Shown piece by piece: positions 1 through 9,405 of a stretch of DNA of 64,000 nt. Source of the stretch: Bacillus sp. 2B10. Lineage in GTDB: Bacteria > Pseudomonadota > Alphaproteobacteria > Sphingomonadales > Sphingomonadaceae. Positions within the stretch are counted from its first letter, which is position 1, and the number at the start of each line of letters is the position of its first letter. The notes under the pieces were generated by a model. That model ran no database searches and was not told the origin of the DNA. It was given only the letters and a program-made list of their open reading frames with translations. Location: the NCBI GenBank assembly GCA_003946805.1, contig RPSH01000012.1, positions 1 to 64,000 on the forward strand, written 5' to 3'. The translations under genes were made by a program, and so were the position numbers.

Positions 1-125
1 CTTCCGACGCCTCGTCAAAGACTACGAACGTTACGCCGAAACACTCGCAGGACTTCACATCGTCGCCTTCGCCTGCCTCATGATGAAACAGGCCGCTGCA
101 CTCGCTGATGGTTCATAACAGCCTC
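1..125 (+). mobile_element. Right end of an IS5/IS427-group insertion sequence
   Basis: The transposase tail is followed by a terminal-repeat-like AACAGCCTC ending near 125. CTAG overlaps that end (125-128) and fits the YTAR target preference of the IS5 group. Coding-like sequence in the frame of the next gene starts immediately after, which suggests the IS inserted into that gene. The exact end is inferred because the left repeat is not in the window. Confidence 0.6.
2..118 (+). CDS. IS5-family transposase, C-terminal end (partial at window edge)
   Basis: The first 38 codons end in TAA at 116-118. They read as the conserved tail of IS5/IS427-group DDE transposases, including the RRLVKDYERYAETLAGLH motif and a short hydrophobic stretch around LHIVAFACLMM. 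The rest of the gene lies left of the window. The stop is followed at once by an AACAGCCTC-type terminal repeat, as expected at the right end of such an element. The enzyme would catalyse cut-and-paste transposition of its own IS. Intactness cannot be judged from this fragment. Confidence 0.8.
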   Translation, partial: FRRLVKDYERYAETLAGLHIVAFACLMMKQAAALADGS

Positions 126-169
126 TAGCGGCGGGATTAGACGAGGAAGCACGTCACATCGTACTGCGA

Positions 170-3046
170 TTGATCCATGCCGGGCGGCAGGGCGGCGGGC
201 TCGAAACCGTCCGAGCCGTCGCCTTCGACCAATCCGCCGACGAGATTTCTCAGCTTCTCGCCGGCCGCGGCCTTATGGTGATCGGTGACGACGAAGATCG
301 TCGTCGCTATGCACGCTATGTCGTCGGCGAGCATACCTCGCTCCGGCGATCGATCGTTCTGGAGACGCTGTCGGAGCTCTTCCCGACCTTCATCTCGGTG
401 GACGAGTTTTTCGCATTGATCGATGCGATTGGGGTCTCCGATGACGATGGCCACAAATCAATTTTGCCTCTTGGCCCCGAACTGCCGACCAACTTGGTGT
501 CGCCGGCAGACCTCCAAGCCTTCCTCGACGAGATCATCGCGCGCTCCGGCGAATTTACGGGCGAAGGGGAAGAGCATCGGTTTCGAGAGGCATTTGCCGA
601 ACTTGCCAGCGCCGCGGCGAACCGGCTGCTCGACAGTCATCCCGACGTCGTTCCCGACGTGGTGACCGACCTGGTTCTGCTCCTCCGGGAAACCGAACGC
701 TATTCGGGCAGCAACGACGCCTTTCAAACCCTTGGCAAGCTATTCGGCACGTCTAGGGGTCGCCGACAATCGTCCTTTTGGCGCGCAGTCGATCGTATCC
801 GCAGTCATCCTTACATCACCAGCCCCGACGACGTGAACCTGTTCATGGTGCAGCATCTCGGCTGGCCGGTGGTGCTCACCGCTGATGATCTCGCTTGGCT
901 CGTTCCCGATATTCAATTGCGCACCGATCCGCGGGATCGACAGACCGCGCTGCGGACCGCGCACGTTCTGTGGCGGGATTTCGGTCAAGATCCCGCGATC
1001 CTTGCGTCAATGTTTGCAGCGACCGAAAGCGACCCAAGCCTATGGGAGCAACTCACCGGTTGGCAATCTCCGCCGCCCGAAACATCGGAAATGGCCGGAC
1101 ACATGGTGCGAGTGGAGGAGCTTCGTAAGCGGAACGAGGAACGCACCACCGAACGGGATACGAGTTGGATCGAGCTAATCGATACGCTGCGTGCCGATCC
1201 AACCTTCTTTGACCACCTTTCGCCGCAGACAGCCGATTCGGTCGATTCACGCCTCTTCCATCTTTGGCAGTTTCTGTCGTGGCGGACACAGTCGCGCAAC
1301 GTCTACGCGATCGAGAGCCTCGACGTGGTGGCCCCCATCTTCGGGCCGGAGTTGACGCGGCGTTTCGGCGAGGCGTTGATCGCCTTTGCTTACGCTCACA
1401 CACCGCAAGGGGCCACCGAACAAGAAGGCGGCGCTCGATCCGTCACGAATTTCGACATAATGGCGTTGGGCGGCATGGCGCTCGCCGCCAGCACCATCCC
1501 CAGTTGGGGGAAGACGATCAGTCCGGAGCGTGCCGACCAAGCCGCCCATCTGGCGCTGATCGAACTGAACGGTCTGCCTGCGTATTTGCTACCGCTGGCG
1601 ACGGCTCATCCGGATCGTGTGCGATCGGTGCTGCGGACGGCGATTGAACGCCAGCTCGACCGTGCCGACCCGCAAGGCCACGGATTGCTCGATCGGCTCA
1701 AGTATGCTGATCCCGCTTTTGCTCGATTGATGGCTCCTGATCTCCTAAGCTATCTGGAGACGCATCCCTCGATATCGGCCGTGATGCTCGAGAAGGCCGT
1801 GTCGGTGATCATTCGTGCCTTGCCGCATGTGCCAGACGGCGTGGCTGCCTTTGTCGCCGAGCGCATCGACAAGGCCGCCGACCCTGTCATCGCTGCCTAC
1901 TACCTTTTCCTGCTCTTCGGCATTCTTGGCGATCCCGCGGTCGATGCGCTTGAACGAAAGATGCTGCCGCTTGGCCCCAACGACCAAGCCACCCTTTGTT
2001 GCACGTTGCTGCCGCGATTGTTTGGCGGCCGCTTCCACCGGTCGATCGAGGTGCCCGTGGCGCTCTCGGTGCAGCGGCTTGAACAGCTTCTCGTCCTCGC
2101 GTTTGAGGGCGTCCGACCCGACGAGGATATCAATCGACCGAGCGGGGAGGTCTACTCGCCTGAATTGCGTGACGAGGCGCAGGATGCCCGCAGCGCGATC
2201 TTCAATCGGCTGTTGCAGACGCCAGGCGAAGCCACCCACGCCGCGCTCCTGCGGTTGGCGAATATCCCCGGCTTTCATATCGAGCCAGAATGGCTGCACA
2301 TTCATGCGTATCGGCGGGCGGAGGGCGACGCCTACCTGCCAGCGTGGATGGCAAGTGATCTGCTGGTGTTCGAGCGAAAGTTTGACCGTCCGCCGACAAC
2401 GACCGCCGACCTCCAATTTATCGCCCAGCGCCGCCTCGCAGGTATCCAGCACGATCTGATCAACCATAAGTTCGCGCAGGGCGACACGGTGCAAGGCTTA
2501 GTCGACGAGAATGCGGTCCAGCGCTGGGTCGCCAGCACGTTGGAGGCGCGTCAGGAAGAGGCTTACACCGTCCATAGGGAAACCCATTATGTCGACGAAA
2601 AGGAACCCGACATCGTGCTCGCCAGTCGCCATAGCGGAGTCGAGATGCCGATCGAGATCAAGGTTGCCGACGGACTCTCGGTCGCACAGATGGAGGCGGC
2701 TTTGGCCACGCAATTGTGCGGTCAATACCTTCGTCATGATACGACGCGGCACGGCATTCTCTTGCTCGTCTACCAGAACGCACGGCGCGACGGCTGGGAA
2801 CTGACATCAGGCGCGCCGAAGGTTCCCTTCGACAACGTCCTAGCCCACCTGAACGAGAAGGCCCGACTGATCCGCGAAGCGTCGGCCCTCGGCCAGCAGC
2901 CGATTGTTGCCACCATCGATGTTTCGAAAGTGGTGCCGATCAAGGTGCAGCGCGATCAGGCTAGGGTGAAGGCTGCCGCTAAGCGAAAGGCCTCCGAACC
3001 GAACCGAAAGCCGGCATCAACGAAGAAGCGCACCGGCAGCAAGTAG
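170..3046 (+). CDS. Large helical protein with C-terminal PD-(D/E)XK nuclease domain; 5' end probably removed by IS
   Basis: The open frame gives 958 aa from a TTG codon, but no convincing ribosome site precedes it. The frame is open and coding-like right back to the IS end at about 126, so the true N-terminus was probably lost to the IS. Residues 1-790 are predicted mainly alpha-helical with leucine/alanine-rich, HEAT-like periodicity. Near the C-terminus, D814, E829 and K831 (D...EIK) have the spacing of a PD-(D/E)XK nuclease active site, followed by a basic tail rich in K and R. It is the first of three same-strand genes with unknown helical or nuclease products. I do not recognise the family. 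A role in anti-phage defence is inferred from the nuclease fold and the neighbourhood. An NTPase domain could have been lost upstream, but that is speculation. Confidence 0.6.
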   Translation: MIHAGRQGGGLETVRAVAFDQSADEISQLLAGRGLMVIGDDEDRRRYARYVVGEHTSLRRSIVLETLSELFPTFISVDEFFALIDAIGVSDDDGHKSILPLGPELPTNLVSPADLQAFLDEIIARSGEFTGEGEEHRFREAFAELASAAANRLLDSHPDVVPDVVTDLVLLLRETERYSGSNDAFQTLGKLFGTSRGRRQSSFWRAVDRIRSHPYITSPDDVNLFMVQHLGWPVVLTADDLAWLVPDIQLRTDPRDRQTALRTAHVLWRDFGQDPAILASMFAATESDPSLWEQLTGWQSPPPETSEMAGHMVRVEELRKRNEERTTERDTSWIELIDTLRADPTFFDHLSPQTADSVDSRLFHLWQFLSWRTQSRNVYAIESLDVVAPIFGPELTRRFGEALIAFAYAHTPQGATEQEGGARSVTNFDIMALGGMALAASTIPSWGKTISPERADQAAHLALIELNGLPAYLLPLATAHPDRVRSVLRTAIERQLDRADPQGHGLLDRLKYADPAFARLMAPDLLSYLETHPSISAVMLEKAVSVIIRALPHVPDGVAAFVAERIDKAADPVIAAYYLFLLFGILGDPAVDALERKMLPLGPNDQATLCCTLLPRLFGGRFHRSIEVPVALSVQRLEQLLVLAFEGVRPDEDINRPSGEVYSPELRDEAQDARSAIFNRLLQTPGEATHAALLRLANIPGFHIEPEWLHIHAYRRAEGDAYLPAWMASDLLVFERKFDRPPTTTADLQFIAQRRLAGIQHDLINHKFAQGDTVQGLVDENAVQRWVASTLEARQEEAYTVHRETHYVDEKEPDIVLASRHSGVEMPIEIKVADGLSVAQMEAALATQLCGQYLRHDTTRHGILLLVYQNARRDGWELTSGAPKVPFDNVLAHLNEKARLIREASALGQQPIVATIDVSKVVPIKVQRDQARVKAAAKRKASEPNRKPASTKKRTGSK

Positions 3047-3162
3047 GGCTGCACCCGATTGGCGTCCGCGCGGCCACAACTGTCGAGCGGGGCTCTCAAC
3101 TTTTCGCGGTCGGCGACCGCTCGCGGGCTGGTATCGGCTTGTGTGCATGATATGTTCCATAA

Positions 3163-4917
3163 ATGAACGACGCCCCTTTGCCCGATCGGAATGCGATACT
3201 GACGAAGTGGGGCGACGGCAGGCTGGTCGACGCCCTGTTTGCCGAATACGGTCGCATTTGGCTGGACGAGGAGAGCCCTACGATCGGCCTGCTCGCTGAC
3301 CTCCACAATGCAGGCGAGATCGATCTCCTAGGCATCATCACAACGGAGGCCGTCGCGCGGCACACGGGGCCGAACTTCTTCGATGGGCAGCATCTCTATG
3401 AACGGCTCATCCCGAGGATTACCGGCTCGGTCCGGGAGATGGTCCGGGTCGTCGAGACGTTACGGGTCGGCGGCGGCAACGACATGGCGGCTGGCCTACA
3501 CATCGACAAGTTCGCGAAGTGGTGCGGTGACGATCCATCGCGGCCGGCCGAACTCCTCGCCCTGATCGACGAGGGTTTTGCGGAAGCCAACGGTTACCTC
3601 ATCATTGCCATCAAGAACGGCGTGGCCATCGACCGAACGCTGTTCGTCGACCGGGCATACGGTTTCCTAGAAAGCGGGACGGAGCGGCAGCGGTGGGATG
3701 CGTTGAGCGCGCTTGGCCAGATCGGGATGTCAGACGAGGCCGACTGGAATCGCCTCCTCGAAGCATTGGAAACGGCGCTGGCGGCGAACCCCGACGACAC
3801 GTTTTGCGCCTACTTCGTTTCGTCGATCGGAGAGCGACTGAAGGACGCACCAGCGGAGCGGATCGACGCGCTCGAGGCGCTGGCCGGCCTGGCGCTGTCG
3901 GAGGGTGGGGAACATACGCTCCATTCCGCGTCCCGACTGCTGGCCCTGTATCCGGAGCCGCTGAGCGCCGCGCTGAAGGCAAGGATGCTCGAGAAGCTTC
4001 GCGAGGTCGACGCTGAGAACAAGGGGACCATCGACTTACTTGACATCGCGCTGTCAAAAATGGTGAAGGCGGGGCAGGTTGTGGATGTCAGGCAGCTCGC
4101 CGAGGCACTTATCAGGCGAGACGAGGGAGCGGTTAAGCTGGGCCGCCTCGACTCCACGATGCGCGCGGTGGTCGAGAACCCGAACGACGCGCTACCCGAC
4201 TGGATAGTCGCCTGGCTGCGCGACGGCGACCACCGGCTCTGCGCCGCTATGGACCGAGCGATGTTCGGCGCGGGCCGGGACGAGCGGCCGCTGCGCGTCG
4301 ACTTTTCCCGATACGGACTGCACGAAGCGGAGTATGCCTACTTGGCGCGCAAGGTCGTCGGCAGCTTCTTCCTGAAGCCCGTGCTCATGTCCTCGCTGCT
4401 TTCCTCGCTCCTCCGGACGGCGCCCGCAGAAGTGTCAATGGAGGTAGAGCAGGTACTCGTCGATCCGGTCCTGCAAAACTATGCGGGATCGACCCGTGAC
4501 CTGCTGATACCAATCTCCGAAGACGCGACTGATCCGGCGGCGCCTGCGATCGCGCGCGCGATCGCGGCACAGGACAGCTACCTGGAGAGGCTGAGGGCGC
4601 CGGGCTTCGTTCCCGAACTTTGCCCGTCGGAGAGGGAACGTCAGCTAGAGTGGGAGCGTCACACGGACAGCATGTCGGAGGCGATGCGCAACGCAAGGAG
4701 AAAATCCATCTTCGCTCAGATCGCGACAGAGTCCGTCATCCTCTACGGCAAGCGCGCCGTGAGTTGGGTCGAGCACGCCGGAGACGAACCCCGCCGGATG
4801 GAGACCGAGATGGGAAGCATCAGCACCTCGTTCGAGGTGCCTCGCGTGGACATCGTGGATCCGGTCGGGTTGCAGCTGATGCTGCTATCATTCAGAGCGG
4901 AGGCTCGGCCGGAATGA
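3163..4917 (+). CDS. Unrecognised helical-repeat protein, middle gene of nuclease operon
   Basis: This is a 584-aa protein from ATG. No catalytic motif, signal peptide or membrane segment is visible. The composition is acidic and alpha-helical, with repeated leucine-rich helices across residues 100-480 that suggest a HEAT/TPR-like scaffold. Its stop overlaps the next gene's start by four bases (ATGA at 4914-4917), so the two products are probably made in fixed ratio and may form a complex. The preceding nuclease-domain gene ends 116 bp upstream on the same strand. Function is unknown. I infer a regulatory or sensor subunit of a three-gene nuclease system. Confidence 0.6.
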   Translation: MNDAPLPDRNAILTKWGDGRLVDALFAEYGRIWLDEESPTIGLLADLHNAGEIDLLGIITTEAVARHTGPNFFDGQHLYERLIPRITGSVREMVRVVETLRVGGGNDMAAGLHIDKFAKWCGDDPSRPAELLALIDEGFAEANGYLIIAIKNGVAIDRTLFVDRAYGFLESGTERQRWDALSALGQIGMSDEADWNRLLEALETALAANPDDTFCAYFVSSIGERLKDAPAERIDALEALAGLALSEGGEHTLHSASRLLALYPEPLSAALKARMLEKLREVDAENKGTIDLLDIALSKMVKAGQVVDVRQLAEALIRRDEGAVKLGRLDSTMRAVVENPNDALPDWIVAWLRDGDHRLCAAMDRAMFGAGRDERPLRVDFSRYGLHEAEYAYLARKVVGSFFLKPVLMSSLLSSLLRTAPAEVSMEVEQVLVDPVLQNYAGSTRDLLIPISEDATDPAAPAIARAIAAQDSYLERLRAPGFVPELCPSERERQLEWERHTDSMSEAMRNARRKSIFAQIATESVILYGKRAVSWVEHAGDEPRRMETEMGSISTSFEVPRVDIVDPVGLQLMLLSFRAEARPE

Positions 4918-6638
4918 AGCTCATCTTCAGACAGTATCTCGCATCCCTCAAGGAGCGCAGAGAGCTCGACGCTGTGCTGCCGGACCTGCTGAGCGAGCTC
5001 GGCTACACCGTGATCTCTAGGCCGTCAGTGGGCACCCGCCAATACGGCGTAGACGTCGCGGCCGTAGGCCGGGACGCGGACGGCTGCCGGAAGCTGTTCC
5101 TGTTTTCAATCAAGCAGGGTGATCTGACCCGCGCAGACTGGGACGGCAGTCCGCAGGCGCTGCGCGGCTCGATCAATGACATTCTCGATGTCTACATCCC
5201 GACGCGCGTTCCCGAGGCCTATTCGAAGCTCGAGATCATCATCTGCCTGTGCTTTGGCGGCGATATCCAGGAAGCAGTCCGAGACAACGTCACGCAGTTT
5301 ACGAAGCAGCAGACGAAGAACGGCGTCTCGTTCGCCGAATGGAACGGCGACTATATGGCGGGGCTACTGGTCAACGGCGTCCTTCGGGAGCAGTTGGTCG
5401 ACAAGTCCCTTCGCGCCAGCTTCCAGAAGGCGGTCGCGATGGTCGACGAACCGCAGATCGCGTTTGAGCACTTCGAACGGCTTTTGCGCGGGCTCTGCAA
5501 GGTAGAAGACTCCACCCCCCGGCAGCGGGCCACGATCCTGCGCCAGATCTACATCTGTCTCTGGGTCCAGTTCGTCTGGGCACGGGATGCCGGGAACGTG
5601 GAGGGACCGTATCGAGCCAGTGAGCTCGCGATCCTGCTTGCGTGGCACCTGATCCGGGCGGATGTGCCGAAGAGCACGAAGGCGTCCGAGGAGGTCGGGT
5701 CGGCATTCGCCGAACTCCTAAACCTGCACTTCATGATCTGGGACGAGCTTGCCAGCGGGAAGATTCTCCCCTTCGTCGATCACGAACACGCGATCTCGGT
5801 CGCCGTAGGATCGGCCTCGCCGGTCGACGTGAACTTGAAGCTCTTCACGTTGATCGGGCGCATGGCGATGCGGGGGCTGTGGCACCTGTGGTTCGCGGGA
5901 GGCGGCGACCGGCTGCCAATGGCACGAGACGACTGGGACTGCCCGGAAGCGTCGGAATTGGCGCAGCAGATCGTCCAGCTCGTCCGCAACAACCCGATCC
6001 TCCTGACACCTTTCACGGACGAGCAGTCTGTCGAGATCGGGGGCGCCCTGATTTTTCTAACGATGATGGGAGGGTGGAACCAAGCGGCCGGCAACTACGC
6101 CGATGCCGTCATCGAGCGCACGGTCTACGCCTTCCGGTCCCACAGCAGATACCCGACGATCTACGCCGACTATCGGTCGCTGCTCGTCCATCCGCGCGAG
6201 CGCACGTCCGAATACCGTGAGGGTCAGACGAAGGGCAGCTCGCTCTTTCCTCTGCTTTCCCTCTGGGCGTCGACCTTCGGCGAGGGCGTGGGCGCCCGCT
6301 TCCTCTCGGAGTTCGCAGAGAAGGAACTGGGCCACTGCAACATGCAGTTCTGGCTAGCCGGCGCCGACAGTGAGAACCTCCTATACTTGGGCGATCGGTC
6401 GCACGGGGCGTCGCTCGGCGGAATACCGATCACGACGGACGGCGAAGGCGCGATGCGCATGCTGGAGGCGGAGCTCGCGTCAACGACGGGGTTCGAAAAT
6501 CTGTCCGCTATCTCGCTGGGCCACTGGCCGGTGCTTGCGATGGCATGCAGGCATGCCGGGCTGCCACTTCCGCCAAATCTGTGGCTGGGCCTGCTGCGGG
6601 AGGCGCGATCGGCGAAGGCTGCTGACGGCGAAGATTGA
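4914..6638 (+). CDS. N-terminal restriction-endonuclease-like domain plus helical C-terminus, unknown family
   Basis: The ATG at 4914 was chosen because it overlaps the upstream stop and begins a plausible domain; the frame is open further upstream but overlaps that gene. The 574-aa product has an N-terminal alpha/beta region (1-160) with D47 and an S65-I66-K67 strand. This resembles a PD-(D/E)XK nuclease in which the usual Glu/Gln before the Lys is a Ser. The rest (200-570) is helical, with Trp-rich stretches around 310-340 and 430-450. The second nuclease-like fold in one operon is unusual. The altered active site leaves activity uncertain, so it may bind DNA without cutting. No family name can be given with confidence. 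Confidence 0.6.
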   Translation: MKLIFRQYLASLKERRELDAVLPDLLSELGYTVISRPSVGTRQYGVDVAAVGRDADGCRKLFLFSIKQGDLTRADWDGSPQALRGSINDILDVYIPTRVPEAYSKLEIIICLCFGGDIQEAVRDNVTQFTKQQTKNGVSFAEWNGDYMAGLLVNGVLREQLVDKSLRASFQKAVAMVDEPQIAFEHFERLLRGLCKVEDSTPRQRATILRQIYICLWVQFVWARDAGNVEGPYRASELAILLAWHLIRADVPKSTKASEEVGSAFAELLNLHFMIWDELASGKILPFVDHEHAISVAVGSASPVDVNLKLFTLIGRMAMRGLWHLWFAGGGDRLPMARDDWDCPEASELAQQIVQLVRNNPILLTPFTDEQSVEIGGALIFLTMMGGWNQAAGNYADAVIERTVYAFRSHSRYPTIYADYRSLLVHPRERTSEYREGQTKGSSLFPLLSLWASTFGEGVGARFLSEFAEKELGHCNMQFWLAGADSENLLYLGDRSHGASLGGIPITTDGEGAMRMLEAELASTTGFENLSAISLGHWPVLAMACRHAGLPLPPNLWLGLLREARSAKAADGED

Positions 6639-7005
6639 CGGTGACTGACCTTCCGCAATCAGGATCGCCGTCATCGGCCCCCTACGGTCGGCATGGAGCA
6701 TTGTTGTCAGACGGCTTCGCGCCGGGAACGGCTGGTTTTGGCGGAAGCTGTCGTCCAAAGCTTGATCGGCCAACGGCGTATGTTGATCGACTGCCACCGG
6801 AGGCGTAGCGGGATCGTGGGACTTTGCCACCGTTGGCGTGCGACATGTCGAACGGCAGCTCTGGCCGGAAGGCGACATTCAACCGTCGCTTGCCCTGTAA
6901 TGCACAGCAACTGAAGATGGGCGGGTATCCGTATCGCCTTGCAGGCTCGCGCCTTGCGGAGCAGATAGGAATCGCGGATCAGTCCGAAGACTTTAGCCAC
7001 CGCGC
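6639..7005. other. Non-coding gap between nuclease operon and DUF4238 gene
   Basis: About 370 bases lie between the convergent ends of the operon (plus) and the DUF4238 gene (minus). Short frames on both strands have no ribosome site, no recognisable motif and irregular codon use. I see no clear terminator hairpin or RNA gene. It may be a degraded remnant of older accessory DNA. Confidence 0.4.
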
Positions 7006-8103
7006 TCAGACCCTGACCCGGGCATAACCGTTGCCCATGACATAACCCTTATCGAGGCAACCGCGCCGCGTCAGCCCTGCGCCCGTCCCGTTCGACCAGC
7101 CCGAGGCATCGGGCCGAAATCGGAGAAACGAGGGCCAGGTGGACGGGGTCGGCTTGTTTGTTACGATGTGGACGAGACGCTTGCGCCCGTCGCGAATGTC
7201 GGAAACGGGCTCGACAGTGAACCGCTCGCCCCGATCGCCCGACTGGTCGAGAACCGCATGCGTCCGCGTGTGTGGCGTCTCTGGTCGACGTGGCGCCGCG
7301 GCCGCCGCCGCGACGGCAACCTGGTCGCGGCCCTCCCACGCGCCGAAATAGATGTTGGCCGCGCAATTGAGATATTGGTGATCGTTGAGCGCCGCGACGT
7401 CCGATGGGCGCTTGAGGTCCACGAAGTGACTCTTGTGAGTGACCGAGTAGACCGCCCCGTCGTAGAACAAGGCGAGCAAGGAAGGTGTCAGTGGCAGGAC
7501 GAACAGCGCGCCCGCGGTCTTCACGCCGAACGCGCGCTTGCCGGGCGTGGGTCGCTGATAGTGCAGACGATTGGTGAGCACGGCGGGATTGTCGGAGGTA
7601 ACGAACGGGACATCGGTCGCATTGCGGGCGATGCAAATCTTGAGATCATCGACGATCCCCATCGCCTCGGCATAGTGCAGCATCGCTTGTTTGGTGGCGA
7701 TCTTCACCGCTTCCCTGAACGGCGGAACCGGAAAATCCGAACCGAGTAAATCGGTCATGGCCAGCACCATCGTCGCCGAGGCCCGCGCCGCAGCCTCGGT
7801 CCGCAAATATTGATGATAGACATAGCGTCGCAGCACGATGTCCACGCCGGGCTGGACCAAACCGCCCTCGGCAAGTTGCCGCACCGCGTAGCCGTAATGC
7901 CCCTCGACGAATTGGATTGCTTTTTCGAGCCGTGGGTCCTGCCCGTAGAAATAGTCTTTCGAACATTGGTTCTTGGCGGGCGCGTTCGGGATCGCCTTCA
8001 TACCCGTCATGTTGAAGAGGTTGATCGCCAGGCCTTCGCCATTCAACGTAAACGGCTTGAGGTGCGTGCGCGGGACGAAATGCTGGTTCTTGTTGTCCGC
8101 CAT
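7006..8103 (-). CDS. DUF4238 domain-containing protein
   Basis: The ATG at 8103 is chosen because the family's conserved start (KNQHFVPRTHLKPF) follows directly. The frame is open 35 codons further upstream, but that stretch looks non-coding. The product is 365 aa. Residues 4-260 show DUF4238 hallmarks: the N-terminal QHFVPR..L motif, a central PFVTSDNPAV motif, and a beta-rich LFVLPLTPSLLALFYD segment. The C-terminal 80 residues are low-complexity and Ala/Arg-rich. DUF4238 proteins are common in accessory regions and their biochemical role is not settled. It is divergent from the Mrr-like nuclease gene with 123 bp between starts, so the two may share a promoter region. Confidence 0.75.
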   Translation of the reverse strand: MADNKNQHFVPRTHLKPFTLNGEGLAINLFNMTGMKAIPNAPAKNQCSKDYFYGQDPRLEKAIQFVEGHYGYAVRQLAEGGLVQPGVDIVLRRYVYHQYLRTEAAARASATMVLAMTDLLGSDFPVPPFREAVKIATKQAMLHYAEAMGIVDDLKICIARNATDVPFVTSDNPAVLTNRLHYQRPTPGKRAFGVKTAGALFVLPLTPSLLALFYDGAVYSVTHKSHFVDLKRPSDVAALNDHQYLNCAANIYFGAWEGRDQVAVAAAAAAPRRPETPHTRTHAVLDQSGDRGERFTVEPVSDIRDGRKRLVHIVTNKPTPSTWPSFLRFRPDASGWSNGTGAGLTRRGCLDKGYVMGNGYARVRV

Positions 8104-8226
8104 CGCCGCTTCGCCACACAAGATCGGCGCCCCTTCCCCGGGGCGCCGCAACGTGCCAGATAGCGGAACGAAAGGAAAACAACAAGGCGCGCGCCGGGCG
8201 TTCGCCAAGGCGAAAAGGGGCGAGCG

Positions 8227-9405
8227 ATGATCGGCGAAGACGAATATCTAGAGCGCATCGTCGCCGGCATTCATGCTGTCACGTCCAGCGATGCCGACGT
8301 CAGCTGGAACGAGGTCATCAACGGACGACAATTCGATGTCGTCGTGCGCTTTGCGCTCGGTACGCTTCGCTACCTCGTGCTGATCGAGGTGAAGAACAAG
8401 ACACGCCGCGCCTCCGCGCAGGATCTCGACGCCTTCGTCACCAAGGCGCGGGACCAGAATTCGAACAAGGCGGTGTTCGTGAGCGCGGCGGGCTTTCAGG
8501 CGGGTGCGATCGAGGTCGGCAAACGACACGGCGTCGACCTGTTCCAGGTGTCGTTCGATGAAGAGCAGCTCGAACTCTCCACGACCTCGGGCTATATCGC
8601 GATCCGTCGCGCCGCTATACCGATCCCCCCAGGGACGGTGCCGACACTGTCGATCGGCGACCAGGGACCGGTTCTCTCGATCGACAGCGTCACCCTCCTG
8701 TTCACGGGAGCTCGGCGGTATGCGCTACCCGACGAGCAGTCCCAATTGACCTATTATGTCGGCAAGACGGGGTTCGATGACGGCCGCGTCCTAAGAGACG
8801 CGATGGATCACCATCCCTTCGGTCCGGTTGAGCTCAATAAAACACGAAAGGAAGTGATCAAGCTCCGACCGCCGCGCACTGTCACGCCGCCTGACACCTA
8901 TTACTTCCCCGCCGGCAAGCTGCAGGCGATCGAGTGCGTCATTGCGCTGCGCCAGGCGCGGCACATCAGCGGGAACGTGCGGATCGATCCCGGCGCGTTC
9001 CGGCCGCCGGTCATCTACACCAACGTCGTGACCGGGACGGTCGACCGGTTCGCGCTTGACCAGCTACCGCTCGGCACCGGGCCGGTGAACCCGGGCAACT
9101 TCTATTTCCTACTGCACCCGTTGCGCTATTATCACTGCGCCGATGTGCACGACGGACTGGTCACCTGGGAACTGGTCGAGAGCTTCCAGAGCGGTGAAAA
9201 GATGTCGGGGGCCTATACCCAGTCGACCGACTATGCGCCGCATTACATCCCGGTCACCGACAAGGCGATCGTCAAACGTCTTGAATGGCGCCTTGCCGAT
9301 TTTCAGGCGCTGCGGAGCGGCGGCGTTCGTCCGGTTGCCGAACCACCCAGGCTGGGCCGGCGGCCATGGCAATTACCATGGCGCCGTTCGGATCCGCGGA
9401 GTTAA
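8227..9405 (+). CDS. Mrr-like restriction endonuclease-fold protein
   Basis: The protein is 392 aa from ATG. Residues 1-120 form an Mrr_cat-type nuclease domain: D37 on one strand, E54-V-K56 on the next (LIEVKN), then the helix DLDAFVTKARD and the strand NKAVFVSAAGF that typify Mrr-family domains. Mrr enzymes cleave modified or foreign DNA. Residues 130-392 are a beta-rich region of no family I know, possibly a sensor or target-recognition part, with several Pro/Tyr-rich loops and a basic C-terminus. No methyltransferase partner is adjacent, which argues against a classical restriction-modification pair and suits modification-dependent or abortive defence. The divergent DUF4238 gene is the likely partner by position only. 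Confidence 0.7.
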   Translation: MIGEDEYLERIVAGIHAVTSSDADVSWNEVINGRQFDVVVRFALGTLRYLVLIEVKNKTRRASAQDLDAFVTKARDQNSNKAVFVSAAGFQAGAIEVGKRHGVDLFQVSFDEEQLELSTTSGYIAIRRAAIPIPPGTVPTLSIGDQGPVLSIDSVTLLFTGARRYALPDEQSQLTYYVGKTGFDDGRVLRDAMDHHPFGPVELNKTRKEVIKLRPPRTVTPPDTYYFPAGKLQAIECVIALRQARHISGNVRIDPGAFRPPVIYTNVVTGTVDRFALDQLPLGTGPVNPGNFYFLLHPLRYYHCADVHDGLVTWELVESFQSGEKMSGAYTQSTDYAPHYIPVTDKAIVKRLEWRLADFQALRSGGVRPVAEPPRLGRRPWQLPWRRSDPRS

